Notes under the pieces: model-generated
What the model saw: the letters and a program-made list of their open reading frames with translations, nothing else
The model's database searches: none
Told to the model about the DNA's origin: nothing
Source of the DNA: Planctomycetota bacterium
GTDB lineage: Bacteria; Planctomycetota; UBA1135; GCA-002686595
DNA: 64,000 bases
Reading direction: 5' to 3'
Assembly (NCBI GenBank): GCA_029259605.1
Contig: JAJDEV010000097.1
Location: 1 to 64,000 of the forward strand
Made by a program: the position numbers and the translations under genes
In this document: in pieces, positions 1-8,455 of the stretch
How the letters are laid out: each line of letters starts with the position of its first letter
Position numbering within the stretch: the first letter of the stretch is position 1

Positions 1-136
1 TGCGCGCCATCTCAACGCTTCCCTTCCTCACCGGGTTCGACGACCCGTCCAGGTCGCCTCCACGCGCTTCGGTCGCGAAGCGCTGATCTGACGCACATCC
101 GCGTCGATCTCGGCAAAGCCTCATGAAGAACCCGGG
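1..136. mobile_element. CTAG-flanked palindromic element, family A1 (cut by window edge)
   Basis: Right-hand part of a palindromic repeat whose full copies are 175 bp (21496-21670, 30479-30653, 36952-37126). It ends in the inverted terminus of cccggatcattcatgag and is followed by CTAG at 137-140. That CTAG contains the TAG stop of the minus-strand gene 137-1816. Same orientation as the copies at 30479 and 46636. The left end lies outside the window. No coding capacity. Confidence 0.75.
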
Positions 137-1816
137 CTAGCGGACGGACTTCACCCGCGAAGCGTTCGCTGGTTCGAGGCTTGCCGACGCCGCCGACGAC
201 GGGCGGACGCTCGACGCCTGGATCTCGACGCGCAGCACGCGGGTCGCGGACCGGACAGTGGTGTTCGACTCTCCGTCGAGCACGAGCCATTGCAGGTGGA
301 ACGCGGCCCCCACGATAGAAGGGTCGTTCGGGAACGAGAGCTCGATCGTCGTGGCTCCTTCACCGGGGCGAACGGCACGCGTCTTGGCACCGATCACCGT
401 CGACGGTTCGACGCTGACCGCGCAGTACGGCGATACGGGACGGCCGAGGACGCTCGCCGCCTTGCCGATCACGAGCAACGCGGCGCGATCCGGTGCGACG
501 CGCGAGAGGTGCACCGGAAGGCTCCGGCCGGTTTCCGCGGAGCCGGTCACACCAATGCGAGGCGGCGTCTCGCCGGGCGGCGCGCAACCGGCCCCGAGCG
601 TGGAGACGCCGGCCGGCGCGCCGGACACGAGCGTCAATCCGGCCTGGACCCGAAACACGAGGAAGTCGGGGAAGTCGTCGTCGTTCCAGTCGATCCCGGC
701 CCGAGCCCGAGGAGCGTCGTAGCCTTCGAACGAGAAGAGCGCCTCGCGTGTGGCGCCATCGACGACCCACGTCACGCTCGGATAGCGGCCGACCAGCACG
801 TCGCCCGTTCCGTTGCCGTTGACGTCGCCGGCCGGCTCGACGAACTCCCCGAACCAGTATCCGTGGTCGTCGAAGGGTTCGCGCCGGCCGAGCGGCGCGC
901 CCGTCGCGCCGTCGAAGAAGTGCAGCGTGCCGTCGAACGAGATGCTCGACGCCGCCGCGGCTCCCGATCCACCGGAGAGCATCGTCGCCGGTTCCCGTAG
1001 CCCACCGGATGGCGCGCACGCGAAGCCTCCGTACTCCGATTCGCCCACGATGAGATCCGGTATCCCGTCGCCCGTGAAGTCGCCGGGCGAGGCGAACGTC
1101 TCCCCGAACGTCGAGTAGCGATGCGAGCCGTGAATCACGTAGAGGACGTCGCCGCTGACTCGGGACTCGACGACCAAGTGTCCGCTGCCGAAGTTGCTTC
1201 CGCAGCGGTAGCCGAAGGCGAGGTCGGCCGCCCCGTCGCCGTCGACGTCTCCGATGACCCGCGAGTAGTAGCGCGGCGCCGGGAACGGGACGAGCGTGAA
1301 GGACCCTCCGAGGAGCACCCCGTTGTGGGTGAGGGCGTCCGCGTATCCGTCCCCGTCGATGTCGCCCAGGGATTCCCAGTTGGCGCGCGTCGCCGCGGAG
1401 CTGAAGAGCACCGCCCCCGTGCGCCCGTCGAGCAGGATGCCCAGCGTGCGGTCGTACGTGCCGACGTCCGGAAAGCCGTCGCCATTCATGTCGCCCAGCG
1501 TCGCGACGTACCGGCCGCGGTCCTGGTCCCTGCGGACCCCGGTGTGCTGCCAGAGCGTTTGCTTCGTTCGACCGGAGAGGACGAAGACGCGCCCGACGTA
1601 CGTGAGCGAGGTTCCCGGCAGTGCCCAGCGATAGTCGCCGACGACGATCTCGCGGAAACCGTCCCCGTCGAGGTCCGGGAGCGAGTCGACCACGCTCGAT
1701 CCGGTGAGCCACGTCTCGAGCGTCTCCTGCGCGATCGACGCTCGACTCAGTCCACCGAGCGCCACGAGCACGATCACGAACCGGGGTCCACGGGTCTCGA
1801 GCATCCGAGCGTTCAT
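137..1816 (-). CDS. Secreted FG-GAP/VCBS repeat protein
   Basis: 559 residues. An N-terminal signal peptide (about residues 1-30, ending near ASIAQ) precedes at least six Asp-rich calcium-binding repeats of FG-GAP type, for example DLDGDGFREIVVGD, DMNGDGFPDV, DIDGDGYADA, DVDGDGAADL, DFTGDGIPDL and DVNGNGTGDV. Such repeats fold as an integrin-alpha-like propeller and usually serve extracellular binding. The last 110 residues form a separate beta-rich domain starting at GAGCAPPGETPP, resembling C-terminal domains common in secreted planctomycete proteins. The ATG at 1816 is chosen over the longer frame because it starts the signal peptide and has a GGGAGGGAAG ribosome site just upstream. The stop lies inside the CTAG border of a palindromic element. 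The ligand is unknown. Confidence 0.85.
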   Translation of the reverse strand: MNARMLETRGPRFVIVLVALGGLSRASIAQETLETWLTGSSVVDSLPDLDGDGFREIVVGDYRWALPGTSLTYVGRVFVLSGRTKQTLWQHTGVRRDQDRGRYVATLGDMNGDGFPDVGTYDRTLGILLDGRTGAVLFSSAATRANWESLGDIDGDGYADALTHNGVLLGGSFTLVPFPAPRYYSRVIGDVDGDGAADLAFGYRCGSNFGSGHLVVESRVSGDVLYVIHGSHRYSTFGETFASPGDFTGDGIPDLIVGESEYGGFACAPSGGLREPATMLSGGSGAAAASSISFDGTLHFFDGATGAPLGRREPFDDHGYWFGEFVEPAGDVNGNGTGDVLVGRYPSVTWVVDGATREALFSFEGYDAPRARAGIDWNDDDFPDFLVFRVQAGLTLVSGAPAGVSTLGAGCAPPGETPPRIGVTGSAETGRSLPVHLSRVAPDRAALLVIGKAASVLGRPVSPYCAVSVEPSTVIGAKTRAVRPGEGATTIELSFPNDPSIVGAAFHLQWLVLDGESNTTVRSATRVLRVEIQASSVRPSSAASASLEPANASRVKSVR

Positions 1817-1952
1817 CGCTTCCCTCCCTGAGTCGCGAGCAGGACGTCGTGCAGTTCGTTCCAATCTACATCCACCGAGGCGGCGCGGGGCGTCCCGGCG
1901 CGTCGATCCGGACTCGCACCCCCCTGGCGGCGTGCTAGGCTTCGCCTGAGCC

Positions 1953-3311
1953 ATGCCCGAAGCCTCCTCGCCGCGCCGACTGCTTGTTCCCACGCTGCTC
2001 CTCGTTGCGGGATTCTCCTACGGCTTCGTGGCGGCGAAGCGCGGGCTCTTTCCCAGCGCTTGGATTTCGGCGCTCGTCGCGGACGCGGATGCGACCTCGA
2101 AGCCGAAGAACGCGGGCCCCGTCGAGACCGTGCTCCCCACCGGCTGGTGGGTCGAGACGGGCGAGCGGCACTCCGAGGACGCGATCACGGAGAACCTCGG
2201 CGACCTCGGGTACGGGCAGAGCTACGGGGTCGGCGCCGACGAGTGGGGTGTCGTCGACTACGACGAGGCGCGCGCGAGCGACGGGTGGAACCTGATCGTC
2301 TCCGCGCACGAGCCGGCCGCGTTGCTCGCCGACATGCAGGGCGAGGTCGTGCACGAATGGACGTTCCCGTTCGACGACATCCCGAAGCCGGCGGGGTTCG
2401 AGCAGCGCGCCGCGTTCGGGACGCGCTACTTCCGGCGCGCGGCGCTCCTCGACGGCGGCGCGTTGCTCGCGCTCTACGACGGCGCGGCGCTCATCAAGCT
2501 CGACAAGGACTCGCGCCTCGAGTGGAGCCTGCTCGGCGGCTACCACCACGACCTCGACGTCGCGGCCGACGGCTCGATCTGGGTGCTGACGCACGAGGCG
2601 CACGTCGTGCCGCGGCTGCACGAAACGGCGAAGGTCAAGGAGGACTTCGTGACGCGCGTCAGCGCGGACGGCGAGGTGCTCGGCAAGTGGTCGCTGCTCG
2701 AGGCCTTCGAGAACTCGGCCTACGCGCCGCTCCTCACCTCGGTGAATCCCGAGCAGCGCAGCGGCGACATCTTCCACACCAACACGATCACGATGTTCGA
2801 CGGCAGCCTGGCGCACCACTCGCCGCTGTTCGCCGAGGGCAACGCACTGGTCTCGGTGTGGGGGCTCGACACGGTGGCGATCGTCGATCTCGGGGCGAAC
2901 GAGGTCGTCTGGGCGCTCACCGGTCTTTGGCACCGGCAGCACGAGCCGATCGTCCTCGAGAACGGCAACCTGCTCGTCTTCGACAACATGGGCGCGAACG
3001 AGCGCTCGAGCGTGATCGAGATCGAGCCGTTCACCCAGCGCATCGCGTGGAGCTTCGTCGGAGACGACGAGAACGACTTCTACTCCGCCCTCTGCGGCAC
3101 GAGCGCGCGCCTCGCCAACGGCAACACGCTGATCACCGAGTCGCTCTCCGGCCGCGCCTTCGAGGTCGCGCCCGACGGCGAGGTCGTGTGGCGCTATCTC
3201 AGTCCGTTCCGCGTGGAGCAGAACGGCAAGGACGGCGTCGCGGTGCTGATGGAGGTCGTGCGGCTGCCGCAGAGCCTGCCGCTCGACTGGCTCGACGCCG
3301 ACTCGCGCTAG
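1953..3311 (+). CDS. Arylsulfotransferase-like (ASST family) exported protein
   Basis: 452 residues. An N-terminal hydrophobic segment (about 9-27) suggests a signal anchor. The body has repeated propeller-blade phrases such as GEVVHEWTFPFDD, WSLLGGYHHDLDVAADG, GNLLVFDNMG and GNTLITESLSGRAFEV, as in the Arylsulfotran_2 family of PQQ/WD-like propellers. Family members are annotated as aryl-sulfate sulfotransferases, and HHDLDV and DIFHTNTI are plausible active-site histidine motifs. Whether this protein transfers sulfate is not shown. With a sulfotransferase fusion and a sulfatase-like gene nearby, a role in sulfated surface polymers is an inference. A -10-like TAGGCT lies 14 bp before the ATG. 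The stop TAG overlaps the stop of the convergent next gene inside one CTAG (3308-3311). Confidence 0.75.
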   Translation: MPEASSPRRLLVPTLLLVAGFSYGFVAAKRGLFPSAWISALVADADATSKPKNAGPVETVLPTGWWVETGERHSEDAITENLGDLGYGQSYGVGADEWGVVDYDEARASDGWNLIVSAHEPAALLADMQGEVVHEWTFPFDDIPKPAGFEQRAAFGTRYFRRAALLDGGALLALYDGAALIKLDKDSRLEWSLLGGYHHDLDVAADGSIWVLTHEAHVVPRLHETAKVKEDFVTRVSADGEVLGKWSLLEAFENSAYAPLLTSVNPEQRSGDIFHTNTITMFDGSLAHHSPLFAEGNALVSVWGLDTVAIVDLGANEVVWALTGLWHRQHEPIVLENGNLLVFDNMGANERSSVIEIEPFTQRIAWSFVGDDENDFYSALCGTSARLANGNTLITESLSGRAFEVAPDGEVVWRYLSPFRVEQNGKDGVAVLMEVVRLPQSLPLDWLDADSR

Positions 3312-4162
3312 CCGGCCCGGCCGGCGAAGCGCCTGAGCGTGCGCACCAGCTTGCCGAGGCGCGGCCCTGGCCGACCGCCGAGGTTGCGGTAGTTCTCGAC
3401 GAGCTCGGTGAGGAGGTGCACACGCTCCACCTCGACCGCTTCGAGCAAGGCCCGCGCGCTCCGCGAAACGTGGAGCAAGTCCTCGAGCTCGCGGCGCAGC
3501 CCTTGGTCCATGTGGTTCGGCGCGTGCAGAACGCCGAGTCCGTGGAACGTCGCGAACGTGGTGAGCGTCCAGTCGATGCTCGACCCTTCGACGAAGTCTT
3601 CGATCGCGGTCAGCACGCCGTTCCTCGGACCGCCCTCGGTGAGCGCGTTGTCGTGCTTGTGGTTGTACCCACCGTTCTCGACGAGCCCCGCGCAGCCGTA
3701 GCGGATCCCCATGCGCGCGTACGGCTGGCGGTACTCGGCCGGCACGCGATCGGCGGCGTAGTACATGTCGCGCCGCGCGTAGGGCCAGCCGACGTCGTGC
3801 GCGATGATGATCGGCATCGACTCCGCCCGTGGATCGAAGTTCGCCTCGATCAGGCGCATGTCGTGGTACACGGTGAACCAGTTGTGGTCGCCGTCGACGA
3901 TGTAGATCTCGGACTTGATGCCGGGCAGCGCCGCGTGACTCGTCGTCTCGTACACCGTGGCGACCGTGTCGATCAGGCGACGGATCTCGTCGTGGTTCCC
4001 GATCGGCTCGGGGTCGATGACGTGCGCGTGGGCGCCGACCCGTTGGCAGTACTCGAGGATGCTCTTCGTGTTGAGCCCGGCCGCGGCGCCGATCTCGGCG
4101 ATCGACTTCGGTTGGACCAGGTCGCAAATCGGCTCGATCAAGGTCGACCAGTATCGGTTCAT
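3308..4162 (-). CDS. Class I SAM-dependent methyltransferase
   Basis: 284 residues. The N-terminal half has SAM-binding motif I (IAEIGAAAGLNTKSILEY), an acidic motif II (AHVIDPEP) and IYIVDGDHNWFTVYHDMRLI, the DGDH signature of Methyltransf_24-type enzymes that often modify sugars or lipids. The C-terminal 100 residues are helical and lack a clear domain. It starts 22 bp after the stop of the upstream membrane glycosyltransferase on the same strand, so the two probably form an operon, suggesting methylation of a glycan or glycolipid. Its TAG stop overlaps the stop of the convergent arylsulfotransferase-like gene by four bases. The substrate is unknown. Confidence 0.8.
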   Translation of the reverse strand: MNRYWSTLIEPICDLVQPKSIAEIGAAAGLNTKSILEYCQRVGAHAHVIDPEPIGNHDEIRRLIDTVATVYETTSHAALPGIKSEIYIVDGDHNWFTVYHDMRLIEANFDPRAESMPIIIAHDVGWPYARRDMYYAADRVPAEYRQPYARMGIRYGCAGLVENGGYNHKHDNALTEGGPRNGVLTAIEDFVEGSSIDWTLTTFATFHGLGVLHAPNHMDQGLRRELEDLLHVSRSARALLEAVEVERVHLLTELVENYRNLGGRPGPRLGKLVRTLRRFAGRAG

Positions 4163-4184
4163 CGCGAATACGGGGGATAAACGC

Positions 4185-5810
4185 TCAGTCCGAAACGAGA
4201 CGGCTGTAGTCGAAACAGCGCGTCGGAAAGCCTCCTATATAGTAGTCGACCGTGGCGATCCGGCGCGCGATTTCCTCGCTCTCGGGGAACCCCCTGCGCA
4301 CGTAGTAATAGTGGGTCTTGTACGGTGAAACGCCGAACGCCGCCGCCAGGACGTAGTCGTTCTTCGCCACGTAGGCACGCAGGACGCGCGTCCCCGCGGC
4401 CCACGGGAGCTGGCTCTTCGACTCGCCCAGGACGGCCTCGTAGCGGTCGTCGAACTGCACCACCTCGGGCTTGTAGCGGTCGAGGAACGCCTCGCTCAAT
4501 CCGTCGTGCGCGATCGTCTGATCGTTGAGCCCCCACGCGTCGATCGCCTTCCAACCCGAGACGTAGGGCAGGTGGCCGGCGTTCGTCACCGCGATCGTGT
4601 AGTCGGTCGAGTAGTCGGCGAGGATCTGCGCGACGTTGTGCGTGCCCCAGAACTTGTGGCGCCCCGCGGGGAACGTGTCGACCTGGTACGCGATCGAGCC
4701 GACGCAGAAGAGCGCGGCGAGCACGGCCGCGAGCCTCGTGCGTTGCGCGCTCGGCGCCGCGTTCTCGTCGCCACGCCACAACTCGAGCACGCGCATCAGG
4801 AGCACGGGCCAGCCGATCAGAACGATCGGGAGCAAGCCGTACTGGAACCGGTGCAGGTAGTCCATCAACCCCTCGTGCAGGACACCGAGCACGGTGAAGA
4901 GCACGAGCGGTAGGAAGACGAAGACTTGGTCGCGCGAGAAGCGCCGCGCGACCGCGAGTTCCGCGAGCACGGCATAGACCAGCAGCGGCAAGAGCGGGAG
5001 CGCCAGCGCGACGATGTGCCGCACGCCGCCCATCAGGTGTCCCCAGTGGAGCGTGCCGCTGCCCTTGATGTAGTAGGTGTTCGGCAGCGGATAGCCGAAG
5101 TGCTTCCAGTGCCACACGAAGTACGCCGAGCCGAACACGCCGAAGATCGCGGCGAACCAGAGGAGCATCTTGCGGCTCGCCGCGAAGCCGCGCGTCGCGA
5201 CCAACGCGACGAGCATGAACGCCGCGAGGAACACGCCCTCGGGCCGCGTCAGGCCGAGCAGCAGCCCCGAACACGCGAAACCGATCGCGACGCGCGTCGA
5301 CTCGCCGCGCCAATACGCGCGGGTCGCGAGCACCCAGGCCATGGCGGAGAAGAGCGCGAAGTACGGCGTTCCGAAGTACGCCTCGACGTAGCGCACGCCC
5401 GCACCGAGGGCCAGGAACAGCGCGGACAGCACGGCCATCCAGCGCGGCGCGCCGCTGACGTTGCGCACGCCGACGTAGATGAGGGCGACGGTCAAGGCGT
5501 GCGAGGCGAAGCCGAGCACGTACGTCGCCATGTCGATCGTCATCCCGAGCTTGCCGAGCATGGCGAGCGTGAACATCAGGAAGAAGTCCGTCGCCCCGTC
5601 GACCGGCGCCTCGCCGATGTTCCACACGATCCCGTATCCGCGCGCCAGGTGATCCGAGTAGCGCATCAGGATCGCCGCGTCCTCGTACGGAACGAGCGTG
5701 AAGTCGAACGTGCGCACGACGTAGATCGCGAGCACGACGAGCACGAGCGCGATCGACAGAGCATCGCGAGCGTCGAACCTGGGCGCGGTCGGGCGGATCG
5801 TTGCGGACAT
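4185..5810 (-). CDS. Polytopic membrane glycosyltransferase (GT39/ArnT-like)
   Basis: 541 residues with about ten hydrophobic segments. An early periplasmic loop carries YEDAAILMRYSDHLARG, like the acidic first-loop motif of GT-C enzymes that use polyprenyl-phosphate sugars. A C-terminal soluble part of about 180 residues includes HNVAQILADYSTDYTIAVTN. This layout matches uncharacterised GT-C/mannosyltransferase-like proteins. The reaction would be sugar transfer at the outer face of the inner membrane; donor and acceptor are unknown. The ATG at 5810 is preferred to an upstream TTG at 5879 because it directly precedes the first membrane segment. No strong Shine-Dalgarno sequence is visible. 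Confidence 0.75.
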   Translation of the reverse strand: MSATIRPTAPRFDARDALSIALVLVVLAIYVVRTFDFTLVPYEDAAILMRYSDHLARGYGIVWNIGEAPVDGATDFFLMFTLAMLGKLGMTIDMATYVLGFASHALTVALIYVGVRNVSGAPRWMAVLSALFLALGAGVRYVEAYFGTPYFALFSAMAWVLATRAYWRGESTRVAIGFACSGLLLGLTRPEGVFLAAFMLVALVATRGFAASRKMLLWFAAIFGVFGSAYFVWHWKHFGYPLPNTYYIKGSGTLHWGHLMGGVRHIVALALPLLPLLVYAVLAELAVARRFSRDQVFVFLPLVLFTVLGVLHEGLMDYLHRFQYGLLPIVLIGWPVLLMRVLELWRGDENAAPSAQRTRLAAVLAALFCVGSIAYQVDTFPAGRHKFWGTHNVAQILADYSTDYTIAVTNAGHLPYVSGWKAIDAWGLNDQTIAHDGLSEAFLDRYKPEVVQFDDRYEAVLGESKSQLPWAAGTRVLRAYVAKNDYVLAAAFGVSPYKTHYYYVRRGFPESEEIARRIATVDYYIGGFPTRCFDYSRLVSD

Positions 5811-6130
5811 GGGGCGGCCGGGCTCGCGCACCGGCGCTTCCCGCGGCCGATCGATGCGGACCGACCGGGCAGCGGACAAGGCGGGAACACACCGAACCGG
5901 CGAGAGAGCCTAGCCGCACCCGGTCCGTCCGCAAGCGCTCCGTGCGCGGGGAGCGACGCGACCGGGAAAAGCGTTCGACGCGGCGCGGCCGGCGGGCCCG
6001 GTGGCGTCCCGTTCGTCGGGCGTCCGCAGGGGGCGACCGTGCCGCGCCGTGCGTCGACAGCGCGCCTTGTCAGCGCCGCGCGATCACCCTTCGAGGATGA
6101 CGTGAGTTTCACCACAGCCTGCTAGGATCC
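5811..6130. other. Divergent intergenic region with solo element end
   Basis: About 320 bp between the divergently read membrane glycosyltransferase and sulfatase-like genes. The only recognised structure is the solo inverted-repeat end at 6102-6121 with its CTAG at 6122-6125. No convincing ORF with a ribosome site was seen. Promoters for both genes must lie here, but no confident -35/-10 pair was found. Confidence 0.4.
6102..6121. repeat. Solo terminal inverted repeat of a CTAG element
   Basis: Twenty bases reading gtgagtttcaccacagcctg, followed by CTAG. They match the right end of the 70-bp element at 43443-43512 at 18 of 20 positions, and the last ten bases match the ends of the 158-bp elements. 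No matching left end is visible upstream, so this is a decayed or solo end. It sits just before the GTG at 6131, and its CTAG gives a TAGGAT hexamer that could act as a -10 box. Confidence 0.55.
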
Positions 6131-8455
6131 GTGCTCCCTGCCGTCTTCCATCACGACGCGCGACGTTCCTTGGACTTGCCCAACAAAACGCTTCCGGCCG
6201 CGCTGCGCGCGCTCGGCCTCGGACTGCTCGCCGGCGCGGCGTTCGGCACCGTCGAAGTCGCGCTGCGACTCGCGGGCAACGACGACCCGTCGGTCGCACG
6301 GCGTGGCCTCGCGCTGCTTCGCTATGGAGCGCTTTGGAACGCGCTGCTCGGCGCGTCGCTCGCCGTCTTCGCGGCGCTCCTCGGTCGCATCGCGGTGGGC
6401 AACGACTGGCGCAGCGCGCGCGAGGGTGGCGCCGCGGTCGTCATCGGGGCACTCGCGGCGTTCGTCACTCCGATCGTCGGCCTGCTCGCGCTCAGCGATC
6501 GTCTGACGCGGAGCTCGGCGATCATCCGCGTCTGCGTCCTCGTGATTCTGGCGCTGTGCGCGATCCTCGTCGGCTGGACCGTCGCGCGCCGGCTCTCCGC
6601 ACGGCCGGCGGGACCCGCGGCGAAGTGGGTTCTGGCTTCCGCGCACCCGCGCTGGATCGCGGTCGCGATGACGGTCGTCATCGCGCTCTCCACATGGCTC
6701 ACCCTGCGCTCGCAGAGCCGCGTCGTTCACGCCGGCGATCGGAGCGCCGCTCCGGCCCCGGTGCGCGCGGCGGCCGGCGCGGCGGCGCCCGACGTGCTCC
6801 TCATTCTCGTGGACACGCTGCGCGCGGACGCGCTCGCGTGCTACGGCGCCGAGGCCGACACACCGAACATCGACGCGCTCGCCGCGCGCGGTGCGTTGTT
6901 CGAGGACGTGTACGCGCCGGCATCGTGGACGCTGCCCTCGGTCGCGTCGCTGTTCACGTCGACGCTACCGTCCTCCCACGGCCTCTCGGACTTCGGCCAA
7001 TCGATCGCGGCCGACCAGGAGACGCTCGCCGAGCGCTTCGGGGCCTCCGGATACCGCTGCCGCGCGGTCGTCGGCAACCCGTTCGTGAACGCTCCCGCCG
7101 GCTTCGCGCGCGGCTTCGAGGTCTTCGACGTCTACTCGCAGGAGGTCGAGCGCACGCTGTTCGCCGCACGCCTCTTCGAACTCTCCCTCGAGCTCTCCGG
7201 CCTGTGGCGCGACCCCAAGCGCTCGATCGTCCCGTGGTTCGAGCCCCAGGCGTTCCCGTTCGTCGGCTCGCGTCTTTCCTTCTATGTCGAGGACCGCGAC
7301 ATCAACCGGCGCATGCGCGACTACGCCTGGCTTCCGAGCGATCGGCCGGCGTTCCTGTACGCGCACTACGTCGGACCGCACACGCCCTACCTCGAGCATC
7401 CGACGCGGCTCCTCAAGTCGCAGCCGAGCCTCGAGGAAGCGCACCTGACCGAGTTGCGCGCGCGGTACGCGTCCGAGGTGGAACAAACCGACGCCGCGAT
7501 CGGAGACCTGCTCGCCAGGATCGGCGCCGAGCGTGACCTGGACGACATGCTCGTCGTCGTCACGTCCGACCACGGCGAGGAGTTCCTCGAGCACGGGCAG
7601 TTCGAGCACGGGCACGGCGTGTACCAGGAGGTCGTTCACGTGCCGCTGATCGTCGCGGGCCCGGGCGTTCCGCGGGGTGCGCGCGTGGAAGGGATCGCCC
7701 AACTGCTCGACGTCGCGCCGACGCTGCTCGACCTCGCGGGCATCGAAACACCGGAAACGTTTGCCGGCCGCAGCCTCGCTCCGCTCTTCGCGGATTCCAC
7801 CGAATTCGCCGCGGGCGTCGCCCTGTGCGAAGCGACTGCGCGTACGCTGACGCCCGACGGGCCGAGCTTCGGGATCGTCTCACGCGGCTGGAAAGTGATC
7901 CGGCAGCGTGCGCGCGACGGAGAGCTACGGCATGAAGAGATCTACGACCTCGAGCACGATCCGGGTGAGGAACATCCGTTGACCGCCTCGTCGGACGGGC
8001 TGCCCCCCGAGATCGAGGAGCTGCGCGCGCAATTGGGCGCGCTCGAGCAGTCGGTGCGCATCCGCTCGACGTCCGTCGTGGTCGATGGCGAGGCGCTCGA
8101 CGCGATGGGGTACTCGGGCGAGGACGCGTTCGAGCCGGAGCGCGTCCCGACCGCCGAAGAGGTGCGCGTGTTCGCCGCGTGGACCGAGGCGCTGCCGCAG
8201 GACTACCGCCCGCTCGTCGTGCCCGTTCGCTTCGAGAACGGCAAGCTGACGGTCGCGATCGATCCGAAGGCGGGCGTCGAGATGTTCCGCGAGTTCTCGG
8301 GCGAGGTGCATCGGAAGCGGGCGAACGAGCAGCTGGGTGAGGAGACGATCCGGAGCCTCGACTTCGAGCCTTCGGAAGGAACCGGGATCGACGACTCCGT
8401 CCGTGAACAGCTGCGGAGCATCGCTCCTTCGGACGAAGGCGACTCGAGCGAATGA
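6131..8455 (+). CDS. Membrane-anchored sulfatase-like enzyme with Thr nucleophile
   Basis: 774 residues. Five hydrophobic segments fill residues 15-200, followed by an alkaline-phosphatase-superfamily domain starting at LLILVDTLRADALACYG (metal Asp). The nucleophile position reads WTLPSVASL, with Thr267 where classical sulfatases have the Cys that becomes formylglycine. SDHGEEFLEHGQ and GHGVYQEVVHVPLIV supply further metal-site residues. Thr nucleophiles are typical of phosphoglycerol and phosphoethanolamine transferases and related hydrolases, so sulfate-ester cleavage should not be assumed. The gene overlaps the flippase gene by four bases (ATGA), pointing to modification of the exported glycan or its lipid carrier. 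The start is uncertain: GTG at 6131, or TTG at 6170. Confidence 0.8.
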   Translation: MLPAVFHHDARRSLDLPNKTLPAALRALGLGLLAGAAFGTVEVALRLAGNDDPSVARRGLALLRYGALWNALLGASLAVFAALLGRIAVGNDWRSAREGGAAVVIGALAAFVTPIVGLLALSDRLTRSSAIIRVCVLVILALCAILVGWTVARRLSARPAGPAAKWVLASAHPRWIAVAMTVVIALSTWLTLRSQSRVVHAGDRSAAPAPVRAAAGAAAPDVLLILVDTLRADALACYGAEADTPNIDALAARGALFEDVYAPASWTLPSVASLFTSTLPSSHGLSDFGQSIAADQETLAERFGASGYRCRAVVGNPFVNAPAGFARGFEVFDVYSQEVERTLFAARLFELSLELSGLWRDPKRSIVPWFEPQAFPFVGSRLSFYVEDRDINRRMRDYAWLPSDRPAFLYAHYVGPHTPYLEHPTRLLKSQPSLEEAHLTELRARYASEVEQTDAAIGDLLARIGAERDLDDMLVVVTSDHGEEFLEHGQFEHGHGVYQEVVHVPLIVAGPGVPRGARVEGIAQLLDVAPTLLDLAGIETPETFAGRSLAPLFADSTEFAAGVALCEATARTLTPDGPSFGIVSRGWKVIRQRARDGELRHEEIYDLEHDPGEEHPLTASSDGLPPEIEELRAQLGALEQSVRIRSTSVVVDGEALDAMGYSGEDAFEPERVPTAEEVRVFAAWTEALPQDYRPLVVPVRFENGKLTVAIDPKAGVEMFREFSGEVHRKRANEQLGEETIRSLDFEPSEGTGIDDSVREQLRSIAPSDEGDSSE

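Noticed and set aside
2060-4180. Very long overlapping ORFs on opposite strands (also 1935-4127, 8203-10629, 8337-11111, 43873-46260)
   Set aside because: They overlap genes with clear domains, are Arg/Ala/Pro-rich and have no ribosome site or motif; GC-rich DNA leaves such frames open.
5908-5911. CTAG near 5908 as the left border of an element ending at 6121
   Set aside because: The bases after it do not match any of the element termini, and no inverted partner sequence is present.
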